Source: Microbotryum silenes-acaulis
Taxonomy: Eukaryota; Basidiomycota; Microbotryomycetes; Microbotryales; Microbotryaceae
NCBI GenBank assembly: GCA_003665825.1
Contig: QPFY01000009.1
Coordinates: forward strand, 744,001-808,000
DNA: 64,000 bases
Direction of reading: 5' to 3'
Part shown: positions 50,050 to 62,169 of the stretch, one piece after another
Layout of the letters: each line of letters starts with the position of its first letter
How positions within the stretch are numbered: the stretch's first letter is position 1
The notes under the pieces: generated by a model
Seen by the model: only the letters and a program-made list of their open reading frames with translations
Told to the model about the DNA's origin: nothing
Databases searched by the model: none
Translations under genes and position numbers: made by a program

Positions 50050-50967
50050 TCGGTGGATCGATGGGTGATGTGTTATTCTCTCGATGTGTGTTATTGTCTC
50101 TATATACAAAAAGCTGTCGAGTTGTCCTCGATTCGAGAAGATCTTTTCTGGCTCGAGCGCGCGACACGGGAAGAATGTGGAGGCCTTGAGAGGGGGTCCT
50201 GATCGCATTTGAAATGCCTTAAGCTCTCCAAGAACACTACTGCGAATCTGTCAACCTGTGATCTACGCTGCACGTCTCGAAGACACGCTATCGGATGTTC
50301 ATGGACTGATGTCAGCACGCAAATGGATAAATGGCAGTGCATCGGTCATGGCGGAGGGACAGGGGACAGTATTTGAAAGAAGGTCACACGAATGACATCA
50401 CGTGTAGGCACGTGATACCTAACGACGACGGGCGGATGATCTGCAGATTGAGGATTGCGGTCCTTGTCGCGGATGGTATGAGACACCACGGGCCTCCTGT
50501 CGAGCAAAAAACCACGCTCCCAACCCCCAGGCGGGCGCAACACACAAACAGCCGGGGCGGCGTCTGCGCGCGCGCGAGAGCGTTCGTCTCAATCGCCCCC
50601 AGCCGGTGGTTAGCGCGTTCCCTTTGCTTCCTTCCCACCACTCGCCCACCCTTTTGCTTGGACCTCCTCCCCTTCCGTCCTTCCTCGTTTTTTCTTCGCC
50701 TCTTCTTTCTACCCCCACGTCCTCGACAAGACACCTCAGTGAGTTGAATGCATTCACATCGTGTGGTGCTCCCTCGGTGGTGGCCTCGGCGAGGTGGCGG
50801 TGTGGGTGATCTCGGATGAAAGGAGGCGCTCAGGACCTCGCGCGCGTCGTGGAATCTACACGAACGCACGCTCGCAAGCCCGCCTGCGCGGTTTTTTGCC
50901 ACTAGCTCTGACTGACACGATCGAACTTGTTACTGCTCCTACCCTACCCGCTCCTGCCCAGATCGCA
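50050..50967. other. Intergenic region and leader of the Ala/Glu-rich gene
   Basis: About 920 bases. The part from ~50590 is strongly pyrimidine-rich and looks like a highly expressed gene's promoter/leader. A gtgagttg at 50739 and several AGs before 50968 could mark a 5' UTR intron. No gene is supported. Confidence 0.4.
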
Positions 50968-52882
50968 ATGGCCACCGTCGCTGAAACCGCCCCCGTCGTC
51001 GCTGCCCCCGATACGCCAGTCGAGACCGCCGCCGCTGCCCCCGCCGCGACAGAGGAGACCACCCCGGCTGTCGCTCCTGCTGCCGATGCCCCCGCCGCCC
51101 CCGTTGCTACTGCCGTCGAGGAACCCAAGGTTGAGGCCAAGAAGAGGACACCCTTGACTGATCTCAAGAACAAGTTGTTCAAGGTATGTTCCTCCGTCTT
51201 CCCACGTGTGCTGCCCCGTGGGCTAGGACCGTCTAGGCGCCAGGCTCTCGGAACAATGGCCTTTTGTGTCCGGTGCCAGGCGTCTGTTCCCGTCACCGGT
51301 GTGGTCTCGGCTCAATCTTCTTCGTCGAGCGTTATGTCACCTTCACTGGTGTTGTAGCGAGTGACCTTGAATGGTGCCCCCCTGGTTCATCAAAGGCGCA
51401 CCTATCGATTCGAGTGGCCCTGCACGTAGTACTCCACGCGACGGCTGCGAAGCTCGGAAGACAAGGGGGTCTGTGCTCGACGGAGCCGGACGCTGCTGGA
51501 ACGGCCGCTTCCGATCAACTCTTGGAGCCTTTCTTGACAAGATCAAGTCGAATCAGTTTCACCTTCTGGCAGGAGCGCCATCTCTCCAACATGAGCCTTA
51601 GACCCGTTCGATCATAGCGCTCATAGCTGACGAGAATCTCAACCCCTCCCTCTTCGGCCTCCACCGCAGCACAAGGAGTCGGCAAGTTCTGTTGCTGAGG
51701 AGCCTGTTAAGGCTGGCGAGGCGCCAGCACCGGCTACGACTGAAGCCGGTGAGCTGCCAATGACGAATCCAAACTTCACTTGCACACTTGATGTCCTGAC
51801 ACAATGGAATTTTTGCCGGTTCACTAGCCAAGGAGAACGTCGCCGAAGCAGAGGTGCCCGCCGCGGCCGCCCCCGAGGCAAAGGAGGAGAAGACCGTCAA
51901 GGAAAAGCGCCCCAAGTCCCCCACATTGGTCGAGAAGTCAGTCTCGTGTCATTTCTCGCCTGGTCTCTACCGTTGTCACTAACCCGTTGTTCGCCTTCCC
52001 AGGGTCATCGGATTCTTTGACAAGAAGATCGAAAAGAAGTCCGAGAAGGGTGGGTAGCATCAGCTATCGTGACCGTGTTCTTTGTATTGACTGCTCGGCG
52101 CCCTTTGCTTACGAGATCCTACAGCGGCGACGGAGGAGGCTGCCTCTGTGCCCCAAGTTGTGGAACCCCAAGCTGCCCCCGCAACCGAGGTGAGTTGACT
52201 CAATGAGAAACGAGTTTATTGCGGTAGACATGATCTGATTGTCTTTGTTCTCGAAGGCACCGGTCGTCGCCGAGGAGGTCAAGGTGGCTGATACAACCGC
52301 GATCGCTGCCGAAACCCCTGTCGCCGATACCTCCGCTTCTCCTGAGGCCCACGTGGAGGTGTGTCCGATTGGGCTCACTAGACCTTATCAAGGAAAGGTA
52401 ACTCAAACGTTTTGGCGAGTTCACAGAAAGAGGACAAGCCCAAGAAGGACGCGCTCAAGCTCTCCCGACGCTTGTCAGCCCGAGTGGGCGCTCTCTTCCA
52501 ATCGCCCAAGAAGGAGAAGAATGCACCTGCCGAGGGTGCCGCCGCCGTCGAGGGTGCACCGAAAGTCGAAACGGCAATCGACGAGTCCAAGCTCGATACG
52601 GTCGCACCTGTCAACCCCGGTCCTGCTGCCGTTGTTGAGGAGACTCCAGCTGTCGAGGCACCCAAGGAGCTCGAGCCCGTCCCGGAAGCGCCCAAGGTCG
52701 AGGAAGCTGCCGCCGAAGAGCCCAAGGTCGTCGAGGTGAGTTGGCTGTTTCGCACTCCCATGTGTTAACTATACTACGTTGTTAAATTCTTATTGTGTGC
52801 TTCTTAGGCTGCCGCACCCGCTGTAGTGGAGACACCGGCCGAAGCCGCAAAGGAGGCCGAGCCCGTCGCCGCCGCCGCCTAA
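50968..52882 (+). CDS. Disordered Ala/Glu/Pro-rich protein with basic amphipathic motifs
   Basis: Eight exons: 50968-51183, 51670-51748, 51828-51936, 52003-52049, 52125-52189, 52257-52358, 52427-52735, 52808-52882; 333 residues, phases agree, intron 1 is 486 nt. Composition is dominated by Ala, Glu, Pro, Val and Thr, clearly disordered. Three short basic/hydrophobic islands stand out: KKRTPLTDLKNKLFKHKES, SPTLVEKVIGFFDKKIEKKS and KLSRRLSARVGALFQSPKKE. These could be membrane- or partner-binding helices (inference). The pyrimidine-rich upstream region suggests strong expression. I do not recognise the family. Confidence 0.72.
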
Positions 52883-54358
52883 ACCGCCTTGTCCCGCTTC
52901 GTCCCTATACCTCTGTTCCGTATTCGTTGCCCGCTGCTCTATCCTCTTGTCACCGACTCTATCTTGGCTTCACCCTTATCGGTTCCGTCCATAACGTCGC
53001 ATCCATACTCTGGCCTCGCTTGCTCTACCTCTCCTTAACGCCCTTGCATCATCGTCTCATGCTCTTCTCTCTTCTGCACGTTTCTTCTATCTAGCACCAC
53101 CACCACCGCCACCCCGCCACCTAATATTGCTTCATTATCATTGCTTTCCTTCTATTTTTACTTTCTGCAACATTGCATGCTTTTGCTTTACCTCGTGAGA
53201 CTAAAGAGACAACACATCCAAGGAAAGCCTGAGTGGACAAGTGAGGTCCCGGTTTGACGGCGCCACCAGTCGTAAGCACTTCCGAACTTTTCTACAGCTT
53301 TCTCTGCTGGGGAACGGAGATCCTGTGTCTTCAATGGCTACATTTGGCACAGGCTCTCCCCACGAGGTCTCTTTCTGTCCTTGATCAATTAGTGGCGATC
53401 CCCCAATCACATACGCCGGCGAACAACTGCAGTGGCTCAGTGTAAGGCGCCGCTCCGCTTACGCCTCACGACGACCTCGAGCCAACCTCTGCGGCCTCAC
53501 GCTTGCCCTCGCGCGCGGCGCCGCCGCGTCTCTTGACCTTAGTCCTTTTAGTAGTCTTTCTTCGCCTGCGAATTACACCGTTTGATCCTTTCAGTTTGGA
53601 CTCGGAACCAGTGAGGCTCGAGAGCGATCTCGTGCCTTTCACTCAGATTGGCCTTATGAGTGCAACTGCCTCGAGACCGCTTTCCGATTTCACATTCCAA
53701 GCTCTAGATGGTCGAATCTTGCTGGGTTGTTGATCCCTCGTCCGTTGATGGGATGACCTGGCAAGGGATGCCATGGTTGATCATTAGAAGATGCGCGCGG
53801 ATTCAGGCGGGCTGGCGTCTCATTAGTTTGTAAATTGAGGTCAAATTCAGCGCGATTCATGAGTCTTGTGTGGGCCGGTGCTAATCTATTCCCCTGCATG
53901 CGCACTTGTCTAGATCGCGATCCTCGATCACAATAGCAACGAGTAGCTCGACGAGTTCCGAGCATTGGCCGCACGCCGCACACAAGACCGGATCCGACAA
54001 TCGTGTAGAATAATCCTGCGCTTTAAACATGTCGTAATTTATTTTTCTACTCGGCGCTTGCCCCCACCCCCACCCAGATCTACTAATTTGCAATTTGCAA
54101 TCGGTCACCCACGTGTTCCACCCCAAGACACAGTGTTCAAGACCTCTTCTTGCCTTCGCCTAGTTCCTTTTCATCTCATCATACTTTCCTTGAGTCAGTT
54201 ATCACCGTCGCAAAGTCAGGGACCTCATCGAGTCCAAGTCGAAAGCGAGCGATGAGTATAGACCGCAGTGAATTCCCATATGAAACAGACCAGCATGCCT
54301 TCAACTTGTAGTAACATTGTCATTTTTAACACCTTATGCTCAGATTCGAATGGTGCAT
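52883..54358. other. Gene-poor region
   Basis: About 1.5 kb with pyrimidine-rich 3' UTR-like sequence to ~53170 and no convincing gene after it. Includes cccccacccccaccc at about 54061-54075. Frames are short and not family-like. Confidence 0.45.
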
Positions 54359-54730
54359 TTATCTATCGCATGTAACTCGGTTGTGTCCGGGCCTTTTACA
54401 GAGGCCACAGATCGTGTCGCGCTTGGCCCTCTTCGTCCGCACCCCGGATCCTGCGCTTGATCGGACGTCCTGTACGCTTAGGGAAATGTGGCGGAATGAT
54501 AATGGCACCCTCTTCTTCGCCAGTTGAGTCACTATCGTCATGACCTCATGACGCTCACCAGGAATACGATGCAGCTTCCATTCCGACCGAGGTGGAACAG
54601 GTTGGAGCGGTGTCGCGTAAATCTGCTCTTGCTGTCGCGGGTTGTGTAGCAGCGATTGGCAACCGTAGGCTTCATTGAAGACAGTGATGGTCCAAACACT
54701 GCCTTCTCCGTTGGAAACAGCAGTGGCAGA
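54359..54730 (-). pseudogene. Frameshifted relic of a transposase-type C-terminus with CCHC zinc knuckle
   Basis: On the minus strand a stop-terminated frame ends CGLCKRPGHNRVTC (CX2CX4HX4C), a zinc knuckle. Just upstream, in the neighbouring frame, is PPHFPKRTGRPIKRRIRGAD. Together, PP-x-KR-x-GRP-x-KR-x-RI followed by a CCHC knuckle is the C-terminal layout of FAR1/MULE-type transposases (family knowledge). The two halves are out of frame by one base around 54421-54450. A third piece, SVWTITVFNEAYGCQSLLH, lies near 54660-54720. It reads as a decayed mobile-element gene. The zinc knuckle is firm; the transposase class is inference, and a gag-type origin is possible. Confidence 0.4.
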
Positions 54731-55543
54731 GAAGGCGCACGGAGGATTTCAAACCGTGTAGATGGGCTGAAGTACCACGATAGGTATTGACATAGCGAGA
54801 GATCGCGGCTGCGAAATTCAGCGAATAGATCCGCCTCGCGGCGGTTGTTCTGGCGAGTTGATGAGGTATGGCGTCTGCTCGTTCGCGTCATTTTTGGTTT
54901 CAGATATTGTCGCGCTTGACGTGGCCGACGATCATCGTGAAGAGAGGAGAATAGCGAAGCGGACTGAAAGGGATCAAGCCGAACGGAGCAGGCTCGCCGA
55001 TGATGAGAGCGCCACTTACACCATACGCTCGGACCATCTGAGGCCCGATCGACCAAAATCGCGGACTTCGGATCGCTGCAGCTCCACCCACAGCTTACGA
55101 AAGCTCTCGCCGCTTGGGTATGTCATTTTTAGAGCATAAAGAAAAATAGGGCCCTTCACTTTTGCATGGATGCGCCTACTTGCCAAGTTTCAAAGAACCA
55201 CCCCAAAATGGCCCTGAAATTTCGGAGGGCAACTGGGCCAAGCGCGCCAATAACTCGTAAGCCCTTCCCAAAGGGAGGGCTTAGTTGAGCTTACCTTTGA
55301 AGGTACGCCTGAGGTGCCGACCGTGCTGGTCGGGCCTCCCTCCACCCCGCCCGCCGTTCTTGAGCAGCGAGGTCTCGATAGTAGGGCTGCGCAATAGTCC
55401 ACAATGGTCTACACAATCACGTCAACGTCAGTCTATTTTGCTATGTCTTCCGTCTCGCGTGCGATCGCTCCTACTTGCCCGCTCGTGATGCTGTGGCACG
55501 TCCCCGTGCCATCGCTCGTTCCGCCCCACTTTGACTCGTTCAC
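54731..55543. other. Gene-poor region upstream of the PDK-family gene
   Basis: About 800 bases. A minus-strand 172-codon frame (54538-55056) overlaps the relic and shows no family features. The last ~150 bases are presumed promoter. Nothing else is seen. Confidence 0.4.
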
Positions 55544-57873
55544 ATGCTAACGCCGGCGCCGGCGCCGCTTCGACTCCGGGATTGGACCCGTAGGCTCTGG
55601 AAGCAGATCGTACACTATGCATCGTTCAGCCAAACAGGCGTGAGCTTGCGGCAGATGGTCAAATTTGGTGAGTCAGCACTATACGCGATGTGCTGCTATT
55701 CTCTCGCTCTCGGGTCGGAGCCGTAGCTGACCGCCAGCGATCCCCGCATCTCCGCATGACGCGATTTGGGACGTGGCTGCGTATCTTGTGGCAGGTCAAA
55801 ACCCCTCTCAGGTTGGTCGGGTATTCTGCTGTTCGACCCGGCGTGGCCTGGTCGGAGCTTTGCGCTAAATCGGCTCTTGCTGTGACCTCATGGATGAACG
55901 CAGGGCACATTGCTCCGAGCTTCACAATTCCTCGCAGGTGAGGCGCAACCATCACTCCGTGCGATGCATGAACAAGGCAATCGAGCGACTGACTACGATG
56001 CAATCGCGATGTCACGTCCACAGAGGAGTTGCCGATCCGTCTGGCCCACCGCGTAAAGGAGCTGGATGAGCTACCCCATTCTCTCAACAAGATGCCTAGC
56101 ATTGAGAAAGTGAAGCGCTGGTATGCCGAGTCGTTCGAGGTGAGCTAAACCGGAACCGGATAGATTGGTCTGGTCCCTGATTAGTCAGCGTCGACAACCT
56201 CTGCGCCGTACGAACAGGAGTTGGTCAACTTTCCAAAACCCGAGCTACCACCGTCGATACACGAGGCGTTCATGCGGGCGTCACACGAGTCTCCATCGCT
56301 TCCGGAATCGGTGCCCAATCCCTCTCTTCCCGAGCACATGAAGCCCCGGCCAAGTGACTCCAAAGTCACAAGCGGAAAACAACGGCCGCCTCTTCAACAT
56401 CGGTAAGTCGTCGGCTTCAGTCGTATCGCACGGCCACTCATCGTTGTCACGCGATATCGCTGTTGTAGCTATTACACAGATCCTGACTCAAGCATAAAAT
56501 GGCCGCCCGAAGTGCATGACTATAACGAGAGGTTCACCAAGCTTTTGTCAAACATTAAAAGAAGGCACGACCCAGTTGTGACAACCATTGCGCAGGGTAT
56601 TCTGGAGTTCAAGCGGGAAAACAAGACCCCACACATTGATCGCTCGATACAGACCTTTCTCGACCGCTTTTATATGTCTCGCATTGGTGAGCTAGTCGCC
56701 CAGCCGCATATTGCGCTGCGGGGATCATCACAAGCGCTATCTGCGGGACTGAAGTTTCAGCTGCGCTCGTTTCGCCAGGCATTCGGGTTTTGATAGGCCA
56801 GCACATTGCCTTGAATCGTCTTGAGCCTCACGAGGTGAGTCCAAAGCCTGCCTCTCAACTTGACGCTTTCTCTGACCTTCCCGCTTCATGCCATCCACAG
56901 GATTATGGTCAGTTGTCCGCCTCCCGTCAACGACTAGGGACGCGGGCAGACACTTACATGACATCTCGGGACTGGAGCAGTTGGAATCATCTGCACGAAG
57001 ACCAACATCCATCAAATTGCCCGGGAAGCGATCGAGAACGCTACCTATGTATGCGAAGAGCACTTCGGCTTGTTCAAAGGCCCGCCCGTGCAACTGATTT
57101 GCTCGAAAGAGTTGAACTTCATGTATGTGCCAAGCCATTTGGTACGTTATCTTGAGCCATCGGATGTACGTACATGGCCTCGGCGTGTCGCTGACGGCGC
57201 CCCCATTACTGCAAGAACCACGTCTTGTTTGAGGTTTTGAAGAATTCACTGCGAGCGGTGGTCGAAACACATGGGGTCGAGTGCGAGGAGTACCCACCGG
57301 TCAAAGTCATCGTGGCAGAAGGGAACGAGGACATCACCATCAAGATTTCTGATGAGGGAGGAGGAATTCCTCGAAGCGCTCTACCCCTGGTTTGGACCTT
57401 CATGTGCGTGAGGCTGATGCGGTGGTGCACGCGATGGAGAATCTGACTCGTTTGCGCCTCGTTAGGTATACGACCGCGAACCCCGAGAACCTCGACCAGG
57501 ATTTTCAAGGGACAGACTTCAAGGCACCTATGGCGGGTTTTGGTGCGTCCTCGGGATCGCAAGATGGCGATAGGTCGAAAGGGACTGACCGCGTGTTTGC
57601 GCAACCATGCATGAACAGGCTATGGGTTGCCCATCGCTCGGTTGTACTCGCAATATTTTGGCGGCTCGCTTAAGCTAATTTCAATGGAAGGTTATGGAAC
57701 AGATTGCTACATCGTGAGTTAGATCCGGCGCCCACTCTGTGTGTTTACCCAATTGACCGAGCTCCTTTGTTACTCTCACCCCTTGTTCTGACGTATTCGT
57801 GCAAACCTGTGTGCATGTGCTGTTACGATAGCATCTCTCCCGGCTGTCAAAGAGTTCTGAGCCTTTGCAGTGA
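55544..57873 (+). CDS. Mitochondrial pyruvate/branched-chain dehydrogenase kinase family
   Basis: Inhibitory kinase of a mitochondrial 2-oxoacid dehydrogenase. Thirteen exons: 55544-55667, 55795-55811 (17), 55904-55937, 56024-56139, 56218-56402, 56469-56686, 56779-56834, 56901-56907 (7 nt), 56981-57141, 57216-57403, 57466-57542, 57619-57713, 57832-57873; 439 residues, all phases agree. N-terminal four-helix domain: [46 protein letters not shown] and [23 protein letters not shown] ATPase domain: N-box [20 protein letters not shown]1 ISDEGGGIP, then G2 [20 protein letters not shown] and [16 protein letters not shown] and BCKDK cannot be separated by eye. The exon 10 acceptor (gcaag) is less usual. 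Confidence 0.92.
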
Positions 57874-57999
57874 TGACCATCCCGGTCCAATGATGGCTGA
57901 TACCGTTGCAAGGTTAAGCCTGTATCCCCAGCCGGTAGACGCTCCTGTAGACCGTCACTTTATATAGTTTCAGAGGCCATTGTCCCTACCCCAAGTCAA

Positions 58000-59298
58000 C
58001 TATGGGCCAAGTAGAGATTGTCGAAGCTGCTCAAATAATGCGTGCCCTTTGACGTAGTATAACAGACCGAAGAAGGCTCCTCCAAGATGCGCGACGTGAT
58101 CGAATATCTGCCATCCTCGAATAACGCCTAAAGCGTCCACGACCAGCATCGCGCAACAAGCACTGCCGATTGGAACTGGCACAAACGGCATGAATATTAG
58201 AGCGACAGATGCCTTAGCAGATACAGTAGCGCTATCAGCATTCTGAGGCTTGATAACAGGCCAACCTTCACGAACTCACCTGCGGGAACGCCAGTGCTGT
58301 GACCACAAAACAGCCCCAGATTGCGCCACTCGCTCCAAGTGAGGGCAGCAGGACTGATGATCGACGAAGTAGAAACGTCAAAGAGTAGAGCCGTGATGCA
58401 AGAGATGCGAATATTCCCGCTGGCATGCCCACACATGGTTAACGCGGCGTGGGCCTCAGTTGCAAAGCGGGGCTCACCAGTTATGAAAAACGCTATGTAC
58501 TCATATCTCGAAGTTGAGCGAGGTAAGGCACAGTCCATTCGATCGAAGCATGCCGAGCAGCTCGAGCCAATCGAGAAAAGGGCAACCGAATTGAATGCCA
58601 AGTGAGAAAGGGTCTTGTGGGCAAAGACAGACGTCAGCAAGGTGACAGTCCTCGACTGCAGCGGTGATTGCCAGAGGTACTTGACGGCCAAGGTGCGGGC
58701 CGACTTCAGGTTCCAGACCGTGAACACGACGCCAAAGAGGGCAATCAGGCCGACTTGTGTACGTTTTGCCTCCGACACCGAGATCCAACTATGGAGTGCA
58801 ACCTGCCCAGGTCGTCCGAACGCATCCACGAAAAATCCTAATCGTTGCACCAGTTCAGTATTGCGAGATGCAGCCAGAATCGGGTCAAGACCTCGATCGA
58901 GGAACCGACGAGGCGGCATGCTCGAGCGCTCGAGAGCCTGCCGGCGATTGAAGGTGTCACTATTCGTGTGAAGCGCCGCCACAGACATTACTTTAGAGCG
59001 TGGATAAGAAATTTCGTTACCGGAACGACGCAGCAGTGGTCAGTGCCGGTCTCTGCATGTCTTGCAGAGGTGCTGCTAAGACCATCAAGCAAGACCCACC
59101 TAATGCGCTTGCCGAGACGGCGAAAACTACTGGTCTTGCAAAGCCGAGCGTAGCGGGTACAGAAGCAAGGGTCGAATGAGTGAGATATCCAACGGGGATC
59201 TTGCCTCGGGAAACTCTTTGCGAATGTGTGAAACGAGGTGTTGTGGGTCTTGTAGAAACGCAGGCCCGGCTCCATGACCAAATGCGCCCAGTCATCAT
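58000..59298 (-). CDS. PCP1: Mitochondrial rhomboid protease, PCP1/PARL-like
   Basis: Intramembrane serine protease of the inner mitochondrial membrane. Exons in order: 59298-59021, 58959-58478, 58419-58280, 58242-58000; 380 residues, phases agree. Exon 1 encodes a basic, Ser/Arg-rich presequence (SRACVSTRPTTPRFTHSQR) and a hydrophobic stretch. Conserved rhomboid motifs follow: LLTSVFAHKTLSHLAFNSVA (HxxxxHxxxN), the catalytic Ser in LGASGAIWGCFV, and the catalytic His in WQIFDHVAHLGGAFFGLLYY. FMPFVPVPIG is typical of the mitochondrial branch. The segment between the presequence and SVSEAKRTQVG is less conserved and may hide a small intron. It is convergent with the kinase gene, with 126 bases between stops. 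Confidence 0.9.
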
Positions 59299-60886
59299 GC
59301 TCTTGCCCAGCTGAGTGACGACGCGGTCGAGATGGCGAGATTGTGAGTGAAGTCAGTGAAGAAAGCTTGTGTGGAGTCTATATCGATAAATAGAAAACGG
59401 CAACAGTCAAGCTTTGAGCAATTCTGGGTAGCAACTAGCTGCTGTCCGCATGTCAACTACTTGCCACCACTTGCGGTGTGTCACGTGCCAGTTGCCGACC
59501 GCAGGTGGCCTGCTGCCTCATCCAATCACGCTCAGCTATGTGGTACCTACTCACCTCCAAGTGGGAAAGCGCGTAAGCGCACGCAAGAAAGAGAGGGAGG
59601 CGTTCTTCAACAGGAGGCGGAGGGGAAGTCAGGAGCCGCAGGGAAGGAGAAGGAGCAGCCTGCAGCCTGCCGCAAGTAGTGTCCACTGCCGGCACTGCGC
59701 TGCAACTGCGCACTAACTGCGCTGCATTTCTGCGGCCTTCTGCGGCTGCTGGCCCGGCCTGGCAGGGCAGGCGTCCAATGGACTATCAACGGGCGCGCCG
59801 AGCAAGTCGAAAGGCGAGTGCGGTATTTCGGAATTGCTCCCTTGCGCTAGTCCCAACTATGTTCACTCGCAACATCGCTTGTTGGTCGCTTGGAACTTCA
59901 GAAGTCTTGCTCTCCCGCCCGCCTCCGACTCGTTTTCGCCTCCCCTTGCTTGCGCTGCCCTGTCAGTTTTTTCGCGGGGTCGTGTAAGGTTCGGCAGCCA
60001 CTCGGTAGGTCCAAGCTGAAACCTCGGACTGACGAACCGACTTGCCTGACCTCCCTTCCGTTTTCCCTGCCTTTGACTGACAATCATTGTGCATCCCTTT
60101 GTCACCCTTCCTAATTGTTCTCTACTTTCCTAGTTTATCACAAAAAACCTCATTGTCTACAAGTCTCGCTTTATCAGCTCCAGCCTAGATCCCCTTTAAT
60201 AGCGATCCGTAGCTCTCTTCTCTCTTTCCCTCTTTTCTCATCCTTCACTGGACCCCCACTCTTGACTCATACTTTGACAATCGACTGGTTTTGGGACTGT
60301 CCATTCGTCAAGCAACATCGAGAGCACTACCGAGGAACCTGCTTTTACTTACGCCGCCGCTGAGTAATCTGGGCTCCTTACAGGCCAGCGCCGTGTCGTG
60401 GCCCTGGTGGGGGAACTCGCCCTCAAGCCCAAACCAAAGCCATTAATCATATAGTCACTAACCAAAATTATATAGATCGTCAAAATAGTCGTTCAGTCGG
60501 AGACTGCTCGTCGTATTACTTGGCCGACACGAAACGCTCGACGAGCGGCGACTCCGAGTCGGACAATAGCGCCCTAGATCGAGAGCAGTGCCAGGCCCAA
60601 GCGCGAGGAAGTCGCGCGGAGTGCGCGCTAGTGCGCGAGGCAGCGCGCCCCATGTCCTAGGCTAGAGTGTCCGGGTACCGTTCCGAGTACGTGAATGCAC
60701 CTGGCACCTGAGAGTGATCTAGGTCCCTCAACACGTAAGAACTTCCCGCCTGTGCATCGCCTGCGACCGCTCACTTCGCAGACTTCAAAGGCCACGCCCA
60801 CCATGCACCACGCGTCCGGTCACGTGCCACCTTCGGTGCAATTCACCAAACAAACGCTCAAGGGTCGACGCGCCGCGTGCACGACC
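59299..60886. other. Long intergenic region
   Basis: About 1.6 kb. Pyrimidine-rich around 60100-60260, AT-richer near 60440-60480 and full of GCGC inverted repeats at 60598-60650. An upstream exon with the missing signal peptide of the next gene may lie here, but I could not place it. Confidence 0.4.
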
Positions 60887-62169
60887 ATGTATTCCTATCC
60901 CTCGTCCGCTTCAAGCGTTCCAGTTCTAGAGGACGTCGTCTTTCGTTGGGATAGTACATGTTACAATTTCACCAAGATCGATCTTTACCTCTCTGTACAA
61001 AGTCTGGCCAACGGACTGGTTCCCGTCCACTGTTGGACCCAGATTGACTTCGAAACCGGTACCACGAAGGTCCGCCTCAACCCGACCTGGTGGAACGCGT
61101 CATCCAATGGCGGAGACCCTATTACTGCTGAGGTGAGTCTTATAGTTGAAACGTCTTGTGCTCGTCTGACCGCGAGTAACCAATGTCGCAACTTGAACCG
61201 GCACTGCAGTTGGGCATGACGGCGTCCGGATCCCCTCTCTGGAATACCCCGGCCTCGTCATCTCCCGCTTTCACGATCACTAACATCTACAACGCGTCCA
61301 ATACCAATGCACCTGCAACTGAGGCGGCGGCAAACGGCTCCCCGACTGTTGGAATCAGTCATTCCGAGTCCTTGGACGGAGGTCTTGCCGGTGGGCGACT
61401 GGCTGCCGCTGTCGCGACGCCTCTCGTGGCCTTGATGGTTGCGGTATGCGCATACCTGGCTTGGCACAAATTTTATCGGAAAAGGGGAGATACAAAACGT
61501 TGGAGTGCGGTAAGTTCGTCTAGCCGGCTGGCGCTGGACTATTGGCCCCGATTAGCTCACTCGGTTTGGAATGATGTGCAGGTCATCGACAAGCGCGTGT
61601 CCATGATGTCCGAGGGCACTTGGCAGCCCAGCGCATCGATTGTCTCCCGTCCAGAATCATTCAGGAGTAGGAACAGGCACTCTGCCTCATCTTACGGCAA
61701 CCTCGAAGGCGCACAGCGCGGGAGTATTATTCGACCATCGTCAACATACTCGAGCGAGCACGCCTCGCCGCCGCGTCGACCAGTCGACCGATCGAGTCGC
61801 ATCAGCTTCGCCTCCATTCCCGAGTTGTCTCGCCGCGAAGGATATGACAAGCTCCCAGGCCAGAGTCATCACCATGGTCGCACTCGCTCTGACATGGGTC
61901 CACTATGCACTCGCCGGGATCTCACGCAGATGTCATCATCGCCTAGTGAAGATGCGCTCAATCCACGACTAACCGGCATGAGCGCGTACAAGTCATCTCT
62001 TCGTCACGAGGTCTTGTTATCTGACCCTATCAAAGTCGAATCATGCGAGGAAGATGTGCGTCCTTCCGGCCCAGTCAGGCCCCTCGGGGAGGATCCTGCT
62101 TACAGCTACTCGAGTGAAAGTGACAATTCAACCGACTCGATACCGGAACCAACAGACAGGCTTGCCTGA
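60887..62169 (+). CDS. Single-pass membrane protein, function unknown
   Basis: Three exons: 60887-61132, 61210-61509, 61582-62169; 377 residues in this model. The 5' end is uncertain: the frame is open upstream to 60695 and a signal peptide is expected but not found. The N-terminal part has FRWDSTCYNFTKIDLYLS and VHCWTQIDFETGTTKVRL, a beta-rich extracellular domain with N-glycosylation sequons (NFT, NAS, NGS). A Gly/Ala-Ser stalk leads to the membrane helix AAAVATPLVALMVAVCAYLA, then HKFYRKR. The cytosolic tail is Ser/Arg-rich. The layout resembles fungal surface sensor-like proteins, but no family is assigned. Intron 2 is 72 nt with no in-frame stop. Confidence 0.65.

Noticed and set aside
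54538..55056. 172-codon minus-strand frame as a gene
   Set aside because: Composition is irregular, no motif seen, and part of it overlaps the zinc-knuckle relic in another frame.
60598..60650. GCGC-rich inverted repeats as a terminator or recombination site
   Set aside because: Simple GC alternation without a defined stem-loop or flanking duplication; no functional evidence.
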